Positions 7,820 to 17,075 of a DNA stretch of 64,000 nucleotides are shown here, one piece after another (positions within the stretch are counted from its first letter, which is position 1; the number at the start of each line of letters is the position of its first letter). Below the pieces are notes generated by a model. The model saw only the letters and a program-made list of their open reading frames with translations, was not told the DNA's origin and searched no databases. The DNA is from CBDDFV01 sp965227335. Lineage in GTDB: Bacteria > Planctomycetota > Phycisphaerae > Phycisphaerales > SM1A02. Location: positions 124,001-188,000 of the forward strand of contig CBDDFV010000008.1 in assembly GCA_965227335.1 (NCBI GenBank), written 5' to 3'. The position numbers and the translations under genes were made by a program.

Positions 7820-9169
7820 ATGTCCCGCCCCGTGATCACGCCGATCGAATGGACCCGACGCGCTGCGCTCGGCGGTCTCGCGGCGGGCGCGGTCGGCTTC
7901 GCGTTGTGGCCGGTGCGTCCGCGTCGCGCCGAAGCCATCCCCGCCGGCCGGACGGTTCTCGAGTACTGGGAAAAGTGGACGGGCCGCGAAGGCGTCGCCG
8001 TCCAGGCCGCGGTCGACGCCTTCAATGAGAGTCAGGATCGCATCTGGGTCCGACGGACGCCGGTGACGGACATCGTCGCCAAGGCGATGGTGGCGATCGG
8101 CGGCGGCGACCCCCCTGATGTGTGCGGCCTGTTCAACTACTCGATTCCGCGGCTCGCGTCGGCGGGGGCGGTGATTCCGTTCGGCGATCTCGGGCCGGGA
8201 CCGCTGGACCCCGGGCATTACGCCCCGGCGGTCTGGCGGATGCTGACGCACGAGGGGCGGCAGGTGGCGGGGGTGGCGACCTGTCATGCGACGGGAATGT
8301 ACCTCAACGCCGCGCACGCGCGATCGGTCGGACTCGACCCCGACGCCCCCCCGGCGACGGTCGATGAACTCGACGCCTGGGCCCGACAACTGACGATCGC
8401 GGCGGACGACGGCCGCCTCGAGCGGGCGGGCTTCATGCCCAACATTCCCGGCTGGTGGCCGTACGCGTGGTCGTGCCTGTTCGACGGTCGTTTCGTCGAC
8501 GAGAACGGTCGCGCCGGTCTGGCGTCGCCGGCGAACGAGCAGGCGTTCACGTGGATCGCCTCATATCCGGAGCGCTACGGTCGGGGCGCGGCGACAGCGT
8601 TCGCGACAGCGTTCGCCCGGAGTTATCTGTCCGCCGGCGACCCGTTCATGGCGGAGCGTCTTTCGATCGTGCTCCAGGGACCGTGGATGGCGAACTTCAT
8701 CGATCGCGCCCGCCCGGAGATGGACTACCGGTGCTTCCCCGCCCCGCGGACGACGTCCGGACGCCCGCCGACCGGGATGCTGGAGGCGGATGTCCTCGTC
8801 ATTCCGCGCGGCGTCCGTCACCCGGAGGCGTCGCTCGAGTTCATCCGGTTCATGCAGACGCCGGCGATCCAGGAGCAGCTCGCCCGCGCGCACTGCAAGA
8901 GCTCGCCTCTCGCGACGGTCTCCGCAGATTTCGCCCGCGATCACCCGAATCCCTTCGTCGATGTGTTCGATGCGATCGTGAAGAGTCCGGACGTGCAGAC
9001 GGCCCCGCGACTGCCGGTGTGGAAGGCGTACGCCGATCTCATCGGGTCGACCTTCGAGGCGATCTGGAACGGCGCCTCCGTGACCGTCACGCTCGAAACG
9101 GGCGAAGCGCGGGCGCAGGCGATGATCGATCGGATGAACCGCCGCGCGGCGATGAGGCGGGCGACATGA
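7820..9169 (+). CDS. extracellular sugar-binding protein of ABC importer (family 1)
   Basis: 449 residues, similar in plan to MalE/UgpB-type binding proteins. The N-terminus has a twin-arginine style signal (WTRRAALGGLAAGAVGFAL), so export by Tat is possible. The core begins VLEYWEKWTGREG and contains the usual lobed segments (AVDAFNESQD, GDPPDVCGLFNY, SLEFIRFMQTPAIQEQ). It captures an oligosaccharide in the periplasm and hands it to the two permeases, whose genes follow with ATGA overlaps. The start at 7820 is preferred over an upstream TTG because a TACGAT hexamer lies 6 nt before the ATG. The neighbouring beta-mannosidase suggests a mannoside substrate. Confidence 0.88.
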   Translation: MSRPVITPIEWTRRAALGGLAAGAVGFALWPVRPRRAEAIPAGRTVLEYWEKWTGREGVAVQAAVDAFNESQDRIWVRRTPVTDIVAKAMVAIGGGDPPDVCGLFNYSIPRLASAGAVIPFGDLGPGPLDPGHYAPAVWRMLTHEGRQVAGVATCHATGMYLNAAHARSVGLDPDAPPATVDELDAWARQLTIAADDGRLERAGFMPNIPGWWPYAWSCLFDGRFVDENGRAGLASPANEQAFTWIASYPERYGRGAATAFATAFARSYLSAGDPFMAERLSIVLQGPWMANFIDRARPEMDYRCFPAPRTTSGRPPTGMLEADVLVIPRGVRHPEASLEFIRFMQTPAIQEQLARAHCKSSPLATVSADFARDHPNPFVDVFDAIVKSPDVQTAPRLPVWKAYADLIGSTFEAIWNGASVTVTLETGEARAQAMIDRMNRRAAMRRAT

Positions 9170-10050
9170 GCCGTGATCACGAGGTCTCACTTCGGCGCGG
9201 CGCCTGGACCCTGCCGTGGTTGCTCGGGTTCCTGATCCTCACCGCGGGTCCGCTGGCGCTGAGTCTCTGGTACAGCCTCACTGACTACTCGCTGCTCGAC
9301 GACCCCGTGTTCATCGGACTCGAGAACTATCGGGAGTTGTGGGGCGATTCGGTCTTCTGGATCTCGGTCCGCAACACGATCGTCTACACGATCGCCGCGG
9401 TGGGGGCGGGCACGGTCCTCTCGGTGGGGCTGGCGTTGCTCCTGGCGCGACCGGGGGTCGGGACGTCAATCGTGCGCGCCGTCGTGTTCTTCCCCACGCT
9501 CGTGCCGATCGTCGCCGTCGCCCTCGCGTGGGTCTGGATGTTCAACAGTGAGCAGGGGCTGATCAACCGAACGCTGGCCAGCGCCGGGGGGTCGGGCGTC
9601 GATTGGCTGGGCGATCCCGACGTCGCGTTGTGGTCGATGGTGATCATGGGGCTGTGGTCGATCGGCGGCGCGGTGGTGATCAATGTCGCCGCGCTGCAGG
9701 AGACGCCCTTTTCCCAACTCGAAGCGGCGGCCCTTGACGGAGCGGGCGCGTGGCGACGGACGTGGCACATCACCCTGCCGTCGATCTCACCCGCGATCTT
9801 CTTCAATGTGCTGATGGCGACGATCTGGTCGATCCAGATCTTCGCCGCGCCGCTGATCATGACCGAGGGCGGTCCGGACAACGCCACGCTGTTCTACTCG
9901 ATGTATCTCTACAACAATGCGTTCATCTACGGACGCATGGGGTACGCGTGTGCGATGTCGACGCTGCAGCTCGCGGCGGTGATGGCGATCGCGCTCGGCA
10001 TGTTCGCGATCGCCCGACGCGTCGTCTATTACCGGGGCGCGGACGCATGA
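9166..10050 (+). CDS. sugar ABC transporter permease (MalF type)
   Basis: 294 residues with six predicted membrane helices. The family EAA loop is present as EAAALDGAGAWRRTWHITLP, the site that contacts the ATPase. The ATG overlaps the stop of the binding-protein gene by 4 bp (ATGA), and the next permease overlaps it in the same way, so the three genes form one translationally coupled operon. Confidence 0.92.
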   Translation: MSRDHEVSLRRGAWTLPWLLGFLILTAGPLALSLWYSLTDYSLLDDPVFIGLENYRELWGDSVFWISVRNTIVYTIAAVGAGTVLSVGLALLLARPGVGTSIVRAVVFFPTLVPIVAVALAWVWMFNSEQGLINRTLASAGGSGVDWLGDPDVALWSMVIMGLWSIGGAVVINVAALQETPFSQLEAAALDGAGAWRRTWHITLPSISPAIFFNVLMATIWSIQIFAAPLIMTEGGPDNATLFYSMYLYNNAFIYGRMGYACAMSTLQLAAVMAIALGMFAIARRVVYYRGADA

Positions 10051-10970
10051 GGCGGCCGCCGTCCATCCTCGATCAACCGACGCCGGCCGGCCGGATCGGC
10101 CGGTGGGCGGCGCTGCTGCTGATCGGCGTGGTGTTCGTCAGCCCGCTGGTGTGGATCGTCTCGGCGGCGTCGACGCCCGAATCGGAGATCGTCGGCGGGC
10201 GCGGCGGCCTTCTTCCCCCGATGCCGGATGCAAACGGCACGCCCCGCTCAGCGTTTACGCCCGGCTACTGGCGGGACGTGGCCTCGACCGCCGCGGACAA
10301 CGCCGTCGACGCGTGGACGAGTCCGCTCGCCGACTTCCCGCTGTTCCTGCACAACTCGCTCTACGTCGCGCTGCTGAGCGTGATCGGGATGACATTCGTG
10401 AGCGCCGTCGTCGCGTTCGGACTCGCCCGGCTGCAATGGCGCGGCCGCAACGCGGTGTTCGTCACCGTGCTCGCCGCGCTGATGATCCCGTTCCCGGTCG
10501 TGATGGCGCCGCTCTACCTGATCTTCCGGTCGATCGGCTGGGTCGGCTCGTTCAAGCCGCTGTGGGTTCCGGCCTGGTTCGGCGGGGCGTTCAGCATCTT
10601 CCTGCTCCGGCAGTTCTTTCTCACCATCCCGCGCCGGCTCGACGAGGCGGCGATGATCGACGGCTGCTCCCACTGGGGCGTGTTCACGCGCATCATCCTG
10701 CCGCTTTCGAAGCCGGCCCTCGTGACCGTCGCGCTCTTTCAGTTCATCGCCTCCTGGAACGACTTCGTGGGACCGCTGATCTTTCTGAATCATCAGGACA
10801 CGTTCACGCTCTCGCTCGGGTTGTTCATGTACCAGTCACAGCAGGGGGCCACGCCGTGGAACCTCGTGATGGCCGCCACCGTGCTGACCGTACTTCCGGT
10901 CGCGGCGATCTTCCTGATCGCGCAGCGGGCGTTCGTCAGCGGCGCGGCGGGCGGGGGCGTCAAGGGCTGA
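10047..10970 (+). CDS. sugar ABC transporter permease (MalG type)
   Basis: 307 residues, six helices, with the EAA loop EAAMIDGCSHWGVFTRIILP near residues 195-215. It completes the importer with the MalF-type permease and the binding protein. It starts in an ATGA overlap. A loop of about 60 residues between the first two helices (ESEIVGGRGG onwards) is typical of MalG-type subunits. Its last 11 bp overlap the 3' end of the convergent beta-mannosidase gene. Confidence 0.92.
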   Translation: MRRPPSILDQPTPAGRIGRWAALLLIGVVFVSPLVWIVSAASTPESEIVGGRGGLLPPMPDANGTPRSAFTPGYWRDVASTAADNAVDAWTSPLADFPLFLHNSLYVALLSVIGMTFVSAVVAFGLARLQWRGRNAVFVTVLAALMIPFPVVMAPLYLIFRSIGWVGSFKPLWVPAWFGGAFSIFLLRQFFLTIPRRLDEAAMIDGCSHWGVFTRIILPLSKPALVTVALFQFIASWNDFVGPLIFLNHQDTFTLSLGLFMYQSQQGATPWNLVMAATVLTVLPVAAIFLIAQRAFVSGAAGGGVKG

Positions 10971-13386
10971 CCACCGTGTCGGCGCACCGGAGGGGCCGCA
11001 GCGCCGCCTCGATAAGCGCCGGGTCGACGTCCGGCAGACGCAGCGTCTCGCCCGGCAGCAGCGTGGCTCCCTGCGGAATCGCGTTCGTCAACCGGACGTC
11101 GTCGGTGACCACATCCGCGGGAATGATCAGTTCGCGGATCAGCGTCTGTGCGGTCAGCACCGTCGCGCCCGCGTCATCCGTCACCTGAAGCGCAGATCCG
11201 ACATTGATGAGATGACGATCGTGCGTCCAGGCGAAGACGTCCCGAGCGTCGCCGACATCGAGGATGTCGAGGAAGCGACGCGGGTCGTCCGGGGAATCGA
11301 CGTGTCGATCGACGATCAGGCGGTCCCGCGCCGCCACCGTGATGTCGTACGCGTCGTCCGTGATCACCCCGCCGGCGTCCAGATCGAAACGTTGCATCCG
11401 CACCCGGGCCCGCCACGTCGAACGATCGTCATTGACGAGCACCGGCCGCAGGCCGTCGTCGTCGCGACGCCAGAACGCGGTCCGGGGGCTGAACGCGCGG
11501 CGGACGGCCCACCACGCCGGCTTGCGACGGCCCGCCGCATCCGTCAGCGACCATGTGTGTCCCGTCCAGACGTCGTTCAACTGCCAGACCAGCGCGCCCA
11601 TGCAGCGCGGCTGCAGCATGCGATACCGACCGCACGCCATCCACAGCGTTCGCGCCTGAAACAACTGCGCCTGCGTGTGCCAGGCATCGAAGTCTTTCGC
11701 GGGGCCGAAAATCTCAGGCAGCTCCCGGTACTGATGCTCGTCGCCGCCCCAGCCGCGCTGCCGAAGCGCGAGCGCTGGATGCCCGAGCACGAGCGCGTCG
11801 TCGCCGAGGGCGTCGACGAGCGTCCGGCGCGCGGGCGGCCCCTGGCATCCGAACTCACTCGCGAACCGCGTGGCGTCCGCGCGGAATTCGTCGTAGCGAC
11901 GATCCCAGGTGTGCCGATCGCCCCGCTCAGGATCGTTGGGGTGGATCGATTCATCGCCCGAGTAGGGGCTGTCCGGCCAGAACGGCCGGGTCGGATCGGT
12001 GCGGGTCGCGATTGTGGGAAAGTCCTCGAGGAAGTACCGACGCCCCCACGGCTGGTCGGCCGGCATCTCGTCGCGCCAGCCCCACGTCTGGTAGGCGAGG
12101 ATGTTCTCGTTGCCGCCGCACCACACGACGACGGATGGATGGCGAGCGAGACGGGCCATGGCGTGCTCGAGTTCGGCGGTCATTTCGTCGGGGAACGGAT
12201 CGTCCTCGGGATACGTCGCACAGGCGAGCATCGCGTCCTGCCAGACGAGCAGCCCGAGTTCATCGCAGCGTTCGTAGAACCGATCGTCCTCGTACCGGCC
12301 GCCGCCCCAGACCCGCAGCATGTTCATGTTGGCGGCGACCGCGTCGTCGATGAGGGACAGGGCGCGGTCGCTTCGCGTCCGGCCGGGGAACAGCGTCGGG
12401 GGGATCCAGTTGGCGCCGCGACAGAAGGTCGGCTGACCGTTGACCCGCACGGTGAAGGCGCCGTCGTCCCGATCCAGTTCGACCGTGCGTAGACCGATCT
12501 TCGCCGACCACTGATCCGCCCACGCGCCGTTCATCCGGAGCGACACGAGCAATCGGTAGCGCGGCTGTTCGCCGACGCCGATCGGGAACCACCGGCGCGG
12601 TCGCAGGACGCGGAGCGGAATCACCGAGGTCCGGCGATCGCAGACGGCGCCGCCGGTCGCGGCCATGGCGCCGTCCGGCGTGAAGAGCGTCGCGGTGAGA
12701 TGTCCGTCGGCGACATGGGCGATCCGATCGACGTCGATGGTCACGTCGACGTGCGCCGTCGCGGCGTCGATCTCCTTGATCAGCGGACGCACCGCGATGA
12801 TCCGCACCGACGACCAACCCTCGACCCGCACGGGGCCGACCGAGACCGACGGCGTCCGCGGCCCCCAGTCCCAGCCAAAGGAACTGGCGCTCTTCCGCAT
12901 GTGGGAGTAGGGCCCCCATTCGCCGTTGACCGGACGCGGACCGAGCCGCGCGGCTTCCGCCTCCGCGAACGCCAGCGGCCCCCGCAGATCAACCGTCAGT
13001 TGATTCCCGCCCGCGCGAACGACGTCCGTGACGTCGAACCGATGCGGCCGGAACATGTTCGCGGCCCGCCCGACCACGGCGTCGTTGAGCGTCACCGCGG
13101 CGACGGTGTCGAGTTCATCGAAGACGAGGTCGATCCGATCGGCGGCTCGAAGTTCGTCGTCGAGGTCGAACGTGCACGACGCCCGCCAGTCGGTCCGTCC
13201 GATCCACGTCTGGGCCGCCTCGCCGTCGCCGTGATCGGGATGCGGAATGACGCCCGCCGCGATGAGGTCCGTATGCGCACAGCCGCGGGGATCGGATGGG
13301 AAACGCCGCCGCGCTTCCGCCGGGATCGGCCCCGTCGTCGGTTCGATCGTCCACGCGAGATCGCTGAGATCGCGGCGTTGCTTCAC
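10960..13386 (-). CDS. glycoside hydrolase family 2, beta-mannosidase-like
   Basis: 808 residues. Order of domains is the GH2 sugar-binding jelly roll (about 20-190, ending KSASSFGWDWGPR), immunoglobulin-like domain (about 200-310), TIM barrel (about 320-620) and C-terminal beta domain. Catalytic residues are visible: acid/base Glu427 in WCGGNEN and nucleophile Glu511 in FASEFGCQ. WGGGRYEDDRFYERCDELG is typical of beta-mannosidases of this family. No signal peptide is seen, so it probably acts in the cytoplasm on imported oligosaccharides. The GTG start at 13386 is only 3 nt after the upstream stop, so it is likely cotranscribed with the ThuA/dehydrogenase gene. Other GH2 specificities cannot be excluded. 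Confidence 0.88.
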   Translation of the reverse strand: MKQRRDLSDLAWTIEPTTGPIPAEARRRFPSDPRGCAHTDLIAAGVIPHPDHGDGEAAQTWIGRTDWRASCTFDLDDELRAADRIDLVFDELDTVAAVTLNDAVVGRAANMFRPHRFDVTDVVRAGGNQLTVDLRGPLAFAEAEAARLGPRPVNGEWGPYSHMRKSASSFGWDWGPRTPSVSVGPVRVEGWSSVRIIAVRPLIKEIDAATAHVDVTIDVDRIAHVADGHLTATLFTPDGAMAATGGAVCDRRTSVIPLRVLRPRRWFPIGVGEQPRYRLLVSLRMNGAWADQWSAKIGLRTVELDRDDGAFTVRVNGQPTFCRGANWIPPTLFPGRTRSDRALSLIDDAVAANMNMLRVWGGGRYEDDRFYERCDELGLLVWQDAMLACATYPEDDPFPDEMTAELEHAMARLARHPSVVVWCGGNENILAYQTWGWRDEMPADQPWGRRYFLEDFPTIATRTDPTRPFWPDSPYSGDESIHPNDPERGDRHTWDRRYDEFRADATRFASEFGCQGPPARRTLVDALGDDALVLGHPALALRQRGWGGDEHQYRELPEIFGPAKDFDAWHTQAQLFQARTLWMACGRYRMLQPRCMGALVWQLNDVWTGHTWSLTDAAGRRKPAWWAVRRAFSPRTAFWRRDDDGLRPVLVNDDRSTWRARVRMQRFDLDAGGVITDDAYDITVAARDRLIVDRHVDSPDDPRRFLDILDVGDARDVFAWTHDRHLINVGSALQVTDDAGATVLTAQTLIRELIIPADVVTDDVRLTNAIPQGATLLPGETLRLPDVDPALIEAALRPLRCADTVVSP

Positions 13387-13389
13387 CGA

Positions 13390-16300
13390 TCAGTCCGCTT
13401 CGCGATTCGACCGTTCGTTCACGCCCACGCCGGGACCGACGAATTCGATCCAGTTGATCTTCGCCTCGCCCGACCCGCGCCACCGCAGGTAGACCGTGTG
13501 GGGTCCGCTCCCCTCCGCGGTCGGGATATCGACGGACGTCCAGCGGAGGGCGGGCCCGACTTCCTTCATCCCGTGCAGACCGTCGTTGTTGACCGCGAGG
13601 CGATCGCCGAGCCAGAGTCGCGAGCCGTCGTCCGATTCCAGCATGAAGATGTACTCCCCGGCGACGGGGGCGTTGAACTCGCCCTCGAAGACCGCCGCCA
13701 CCGTGTCGGCGCGGCCGGAGTCGAGGAAGTCGCCGCCGGTCGACGGGACATTGATGTTCTTCACGCGGCTCGTCTGGTACGACGTCAGCGTGGAGAAATC
13801 GGGCAACACGCTCGGGCTCTGCTTGTCGAGATCGAAGAACCGCACGCGGACCCCGGGCGCACCGTCCGCGGTGAGCAGATCCGCGGGGACGACCTGCTTC
13901 GGCCCGCCCGGCGCGATCATCCGCCAGATCACGCCGGCCCCGCCGCCGTTCTCGAAGAACTCCACGCGAAACGGCGTCGGACCGGCGGGCAGCGTGACGC
14001 CGCCGGAGGGCGCGAGGTCGACGCCGCCGATCGGCGCGGCATCGGGATCGTCGAGGCGGACCTCCAGCCGTCCGGGTCCGCTCGCCGCCGCCCGAATACG
14101 TAACGCGTCGACGCCATGGAAGTGAACGGGGGCGTAGGACGTCCAGCCGCCGGACGCCAGGACCGCCGCCTGGCCGTCGCCGTCGCTTGACTTCTCCAGC
14201 CGGACGTTCGACGAGGCCGCGCTATGCTCCGCCTGCTTCCGGCGCGGCTGCAGGATGACCTGACTGCGGCCGGTCAGCGTCGGCAGGCTCGCAGCGCCCG
14301 AGTCCTCGTAGCGGGCCTCGAGCACCGTGAACAGATCGGCGTCGCCGCCGTGTCCGTCGATGAGCGATGTCTGGACGTACAACGCCGTCGCATCCGCGAT
14401 GTGCAACGGATGGGCGTGCGTGTCATGGCCGAGGTACGGCTGCACGGTGATCGTCTCGGGATCCGGCGCGCCGTCTTCAGCGTCCTCCGCCCGGACGCGG
14501 ATTTCGATCCACTCGCCGAAATCCGCGACGCCGCCGTCGGGGGGCCACTCGATGGCGACGTCGGGGGCGGTGTTGCCGACGATCACGGGGATGGTCGCGC
14601 TGCGGCGTGCGCCCGCGGCGTCCTCGACCGTCAGCCGCGCCTGGTAGACGCCCGGCGTCTCGTACCGAGCGGTTGCGGTCGGGTCGGTCGAGTCGACAAC
14701 GCCGTCGTCGTCGAAGTCCCACGCGTACGTGAGCGGGGACCCGGGAGCCGCTCGCGCCGCCGTGCCGGCGCTGTCGAGCGTTACGGTCAGCGAGGCGGCG
14801 CCGGTGCGCGGCGTGGCGTTCATTTCGATGTGCGGCGGCAGGACGCCGGACGCGTGGTAGTCGATGCGGACGATCTGCGCGTCGGGATTCCCGCCGCCGA
14901 AGCCCGTGCCCCATTCGATCATGTACAGCCGACCGTCCGGACCGATCTCCATGTCCATCGGACGAATGAACGACATCGACGCCAGGAACGGCTCGATCCG
15001 CATGATCTCGCCGTCATCGTGCCGGACGGCCCGGATCCAGTTCCGCGCCCATTCGTAGATCAGCACCATCCCGTCGTAGTACGCCGGCAGCGCGTTCGGG
15101 TGCGCCGACTCGGGTCGGCGGTAGGTCGGGCCGCCCATCGCGCACCGGCCGCCGCTGCCGAGCTCCGGATACTGCGTGCTCGCGGCGTACGGGTAGGCGA
15201 TCCACGCGGGTTGCGGCGGGGGGACCACGCCGTCGCGCGACGCGTTCGGCGACCGGTTGACGAGGTTCTCGGGGTTGAATTCATCGCCCGCGCGACGCGA
15301 TTCGAAGTCGTAATCGCGGTAGGGGAGGTTCGGCCCGATGAAGTACGGCCAGCCGAAGTTGCCGGCGCTCATGGCGCGGTTGAACTCGTCATGACCGGCC
15401 GGACCGCGGGCGGGATTCGGTCCGCCCGCGTCGGGACCGACTTCGCCCCAGTGCAGGGCCCCGGTGACTGGATCGATGTTGATGCGGTAGGGATTGCGGC
15501 AGCCCATGACGTAGACCTCGGGGGCGCCCTGCGATCCGTCCGGGGGGAAGAGATTGCCGTCGGGGATGTCGTAGCCGCCGTCGGCGCGGGGGGTGATCCG
15601 GAGGATCTTGCCGCGCAGATCGTAGGGATCGGACGGTCCCTTCTGCGCATCCCACGGCATGCGTCCCTCGCGTTCGTCAATGGGGCTGTAGCCGTCGGAC
15701 GCGAACGGGCTGGTGTTGTCTCCGGTCGAGAGATAGAGATTGCCGTCCGCGTCGAAGGCGAGCGACCCGCCGGCGTGACAGCACTCGAGGCGCTGGACGG
15801 GCACGTCGAGCAGGACGACCTCGGAGCCGGGGCGGAGGCGATCGCCGTTCATCGTGAAGCGCGACAATCGGTTGAGGTCCGGTCCGGGGGGCGAGTAGTA
15901 GAGGTAGATCCAGCCGTTCGTGCTGAAGTCCGGATCCAGCGTGACGCCGAGCAGGCCGTCTTCGAGTTCGGTGAACACGGGAATGTACCCGGCCACGATG
16001 GTGGTCTGGTCCGCCGGGCGCCAGACCTTCACGATGCCGGCCCGTTCGACGAAGATCACGCGTCCGTCCGGCGCGACCGCGAGCTCCATCGGATCGCTCA
16101 CGAAGTCGTCGAGGACGACTTTCTCGTAGCAGGCGTCGCGGGTGGGTCCGGCGTCGTCGGGGATCGTCTTCCAGCCCGCGGCCCACGCGACGCCGCCCGC
16201 GATATGCGTCATGAAGTCGGGCTCGGCGAAGCTCTCGCTCGTGTGGCCGCCGCCGGTGTACCACGCCCGGCCGCCCTCGAACGTGTGTCGCCAGGCGATC

Positions 16301-16935
16301 GGATGGTCATGCCCCATGCGGCCGTTCTCGTAGGTGGATTCGTCGAGCGTCATGAGGACATGGACGCGGCCGCGCGGATTGTCGCGATAGTCGTACCACT
16401 CATCGTGACGGACCCATTCCGCGTCGAGGTGGCGGGTGGAGGGGTCGTCGAGATCGCAGACGTGGATCGTCGCTTCCTGAATGGCGGGGTGGCTCTGGAA
16501 GTAGGCGCCGACGAGCCGGCCGAACCACGGCCAGTCGTACTCGGTGTCCGCCGCGGCGTGGACGCCGACAAAGCCGCCGCCGGCCCGGATATAGCGTTCG
16601 AAGGCGGCCTGCTGGTCGTCGTCGAGAATGTCGCCGGTGGTGCTGAGGAAGAGGACCGCGTCGTACGATGCAAGTCGATCGTCGGTGAACCAGGCGCTGT
16701 CCTCGGTGGCGTCGACGCGGAAGCCCCGCCGCTCTCCGAGGCGCCGGAGCGCGGCGACGCCGTCGGGGATCGAGGCGTGCCGGAACCCCGCCGTCTTCGA
16801 GAAGACGAGGACCGCCCGGTCGTCAGGGTCCCCGGCGAAGGCCGGCGACACCGGCCACGCGGCGAGCAGCAGACCGAGGAGCAGGGCGAAAAGGCGGCCA
16901 TGGGGATGCGCGACACGGGGCGGATCGGGGGTCAT
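13390..16935 (-). CDS. secreted ThuA-PQQ sugar dehydrogenase-like-PKD-PA14 protein
   Basis: 1181 residues, a mosaic exported enzyme. After a signal peptide (LFALLLGLLLAAWPVSPAFA) come a ThuA domain (about 35-245, FVGVHAAADTEYDWPWF), a six-bladed propeller like soluble glucose or sorbosone dehydrogenases (about 268-680, DPMELAVAPDGRVIF), a PKD domain (about 700-790, YAWDFDDDG), a sheet domain like carbohydrate-binding module 6 (about 905-1000) and a PA14-like domain (about 1020-1175, LESDDGSRLWLGD). It is expected to bind and oxidise sugars outside the cytoplasm. The start at 16935 is chosen from a CATAAT hexamer 6 nt upstream and the following signal peptide. Confidence 0.88.
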   Translation of the reverse strand: MTPDPPRVAHPHGRLFALLLGLLLAAWPVSPAFAGDPDDRAVLVFSKTAGFRHASIPDGVAALRRLGERRGFRVDATEDSAWFTDDRLASYDAVLFLSTTGDILDDDQQAAFERYIRAGGGFVGVHAAADTEYDWPWFGRLVGAYFQSHPAIQEATIHVCDLDDPSTRHLDAEWVRHDEWYDYRDNPRGRVHVLMTLDESTYENGRMGHDHPIAWRHTFEGGRAWYTGGGHTSESFAEPDFMTHIAGGVAWAAGWKTIPDDAGPTRDACYEKVVLDDFVSDPMELAVAPDGRVIFVERAGIVKVWRPADQTTIVAGYIPVFTELEDGLLGVTLDPDFSTNGWIYLYYSPPGPDLNRLSRFTMNGDRLRPGSEVVLLDVPVQRLECCHAGGSLAFDADGNLYLSTGDNTSPFASDGYSPIDEREGRMPWDAQKGPSDPYDLRGKILRITPRADGGYDIPDGNLFPPDGSQGAPEVYVMGCRNPYRINIDPVTGALHWGEVGPDAGGPNPARGPAGHDEFNRAMSAGNFGWPYFIGPNLPYRDYDFESRRAGDEFNPENLVNRSPNASRDGVVPPPQPAWIAYPYAASTQYPELGSGGRCAMGGPTYRRPESAHPNALPAYYDGMVLIYEWARNWIRAVRHDDGEIMRIEPFLASMSFIRPMDMEIGPDGRLYMIEWGTGFGGGNPDAQIVRIDYHASGVLPPHIEMNATPRTGAASLTVTLDSAGTAARAAPGSPLTYAWDFDDDGVVDSTDPTATARYETPGVYQARLTVEDAAGARRSATIPVIVGNTAPDVAIEWPPDGGVADFGEWIEIRVRAEDAEDGAPDPETITVQPYLGHDTHAHPLHIADATALYVQTSLIDGHGGDADLFTVLEARYEDSGAASLPTLTGRSQVILQPRRKQAEHSAASSNVRLEKSSDGDGQAAVLASGGWTSYAPVHFHGVDALRIRAAASGPGRLEVRLDDPDAAPIGGVDLAPSGGVTLPAGPTPFRVEFFENGGGAGVIWRMIAPGGPKQVVPADLLTADGAPGVRVRFFDLDKQSPSVLPDFSTLTSYQTSRVKNINVPSTGGDFLDSGRADTVAAVFEGEFNAPVAGEYIFMLESDDGSRLWLGDRLAVNNDGLHGMKEVGPALRWTSVDIPTAEGSGPHTVYLRWRGSGEAKINWIEFVGPGVGVNERSNREAD

Positions 16936-16941
16936 GTCGCC

Positions 16942-16947
16942 ATTATG
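16942..16947 (-). promoter_or_regulatory. candidate -10 element for leaderless transcript (CATAAT)
   Basis: CATAAT on the minus strand, 6 nt before the ATG at 16935. There is no Shine-Dalgarno sequence. No strong -35 box is visible 16-18 bp upstream. Confidence 0.5.
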
Positions 16948-17075
16948 CCGCGCGGATCGACCGGGATGGATCCCGGTTCGGGGTAGAATTGGGGTTTGCC
17001 ATCGTCGCCTCGGCATTGGAGGCTGCAACGGCAGGCGTCCGAATCGGAACAAGCCGGAGTCGGAGGGGCCCGGCG

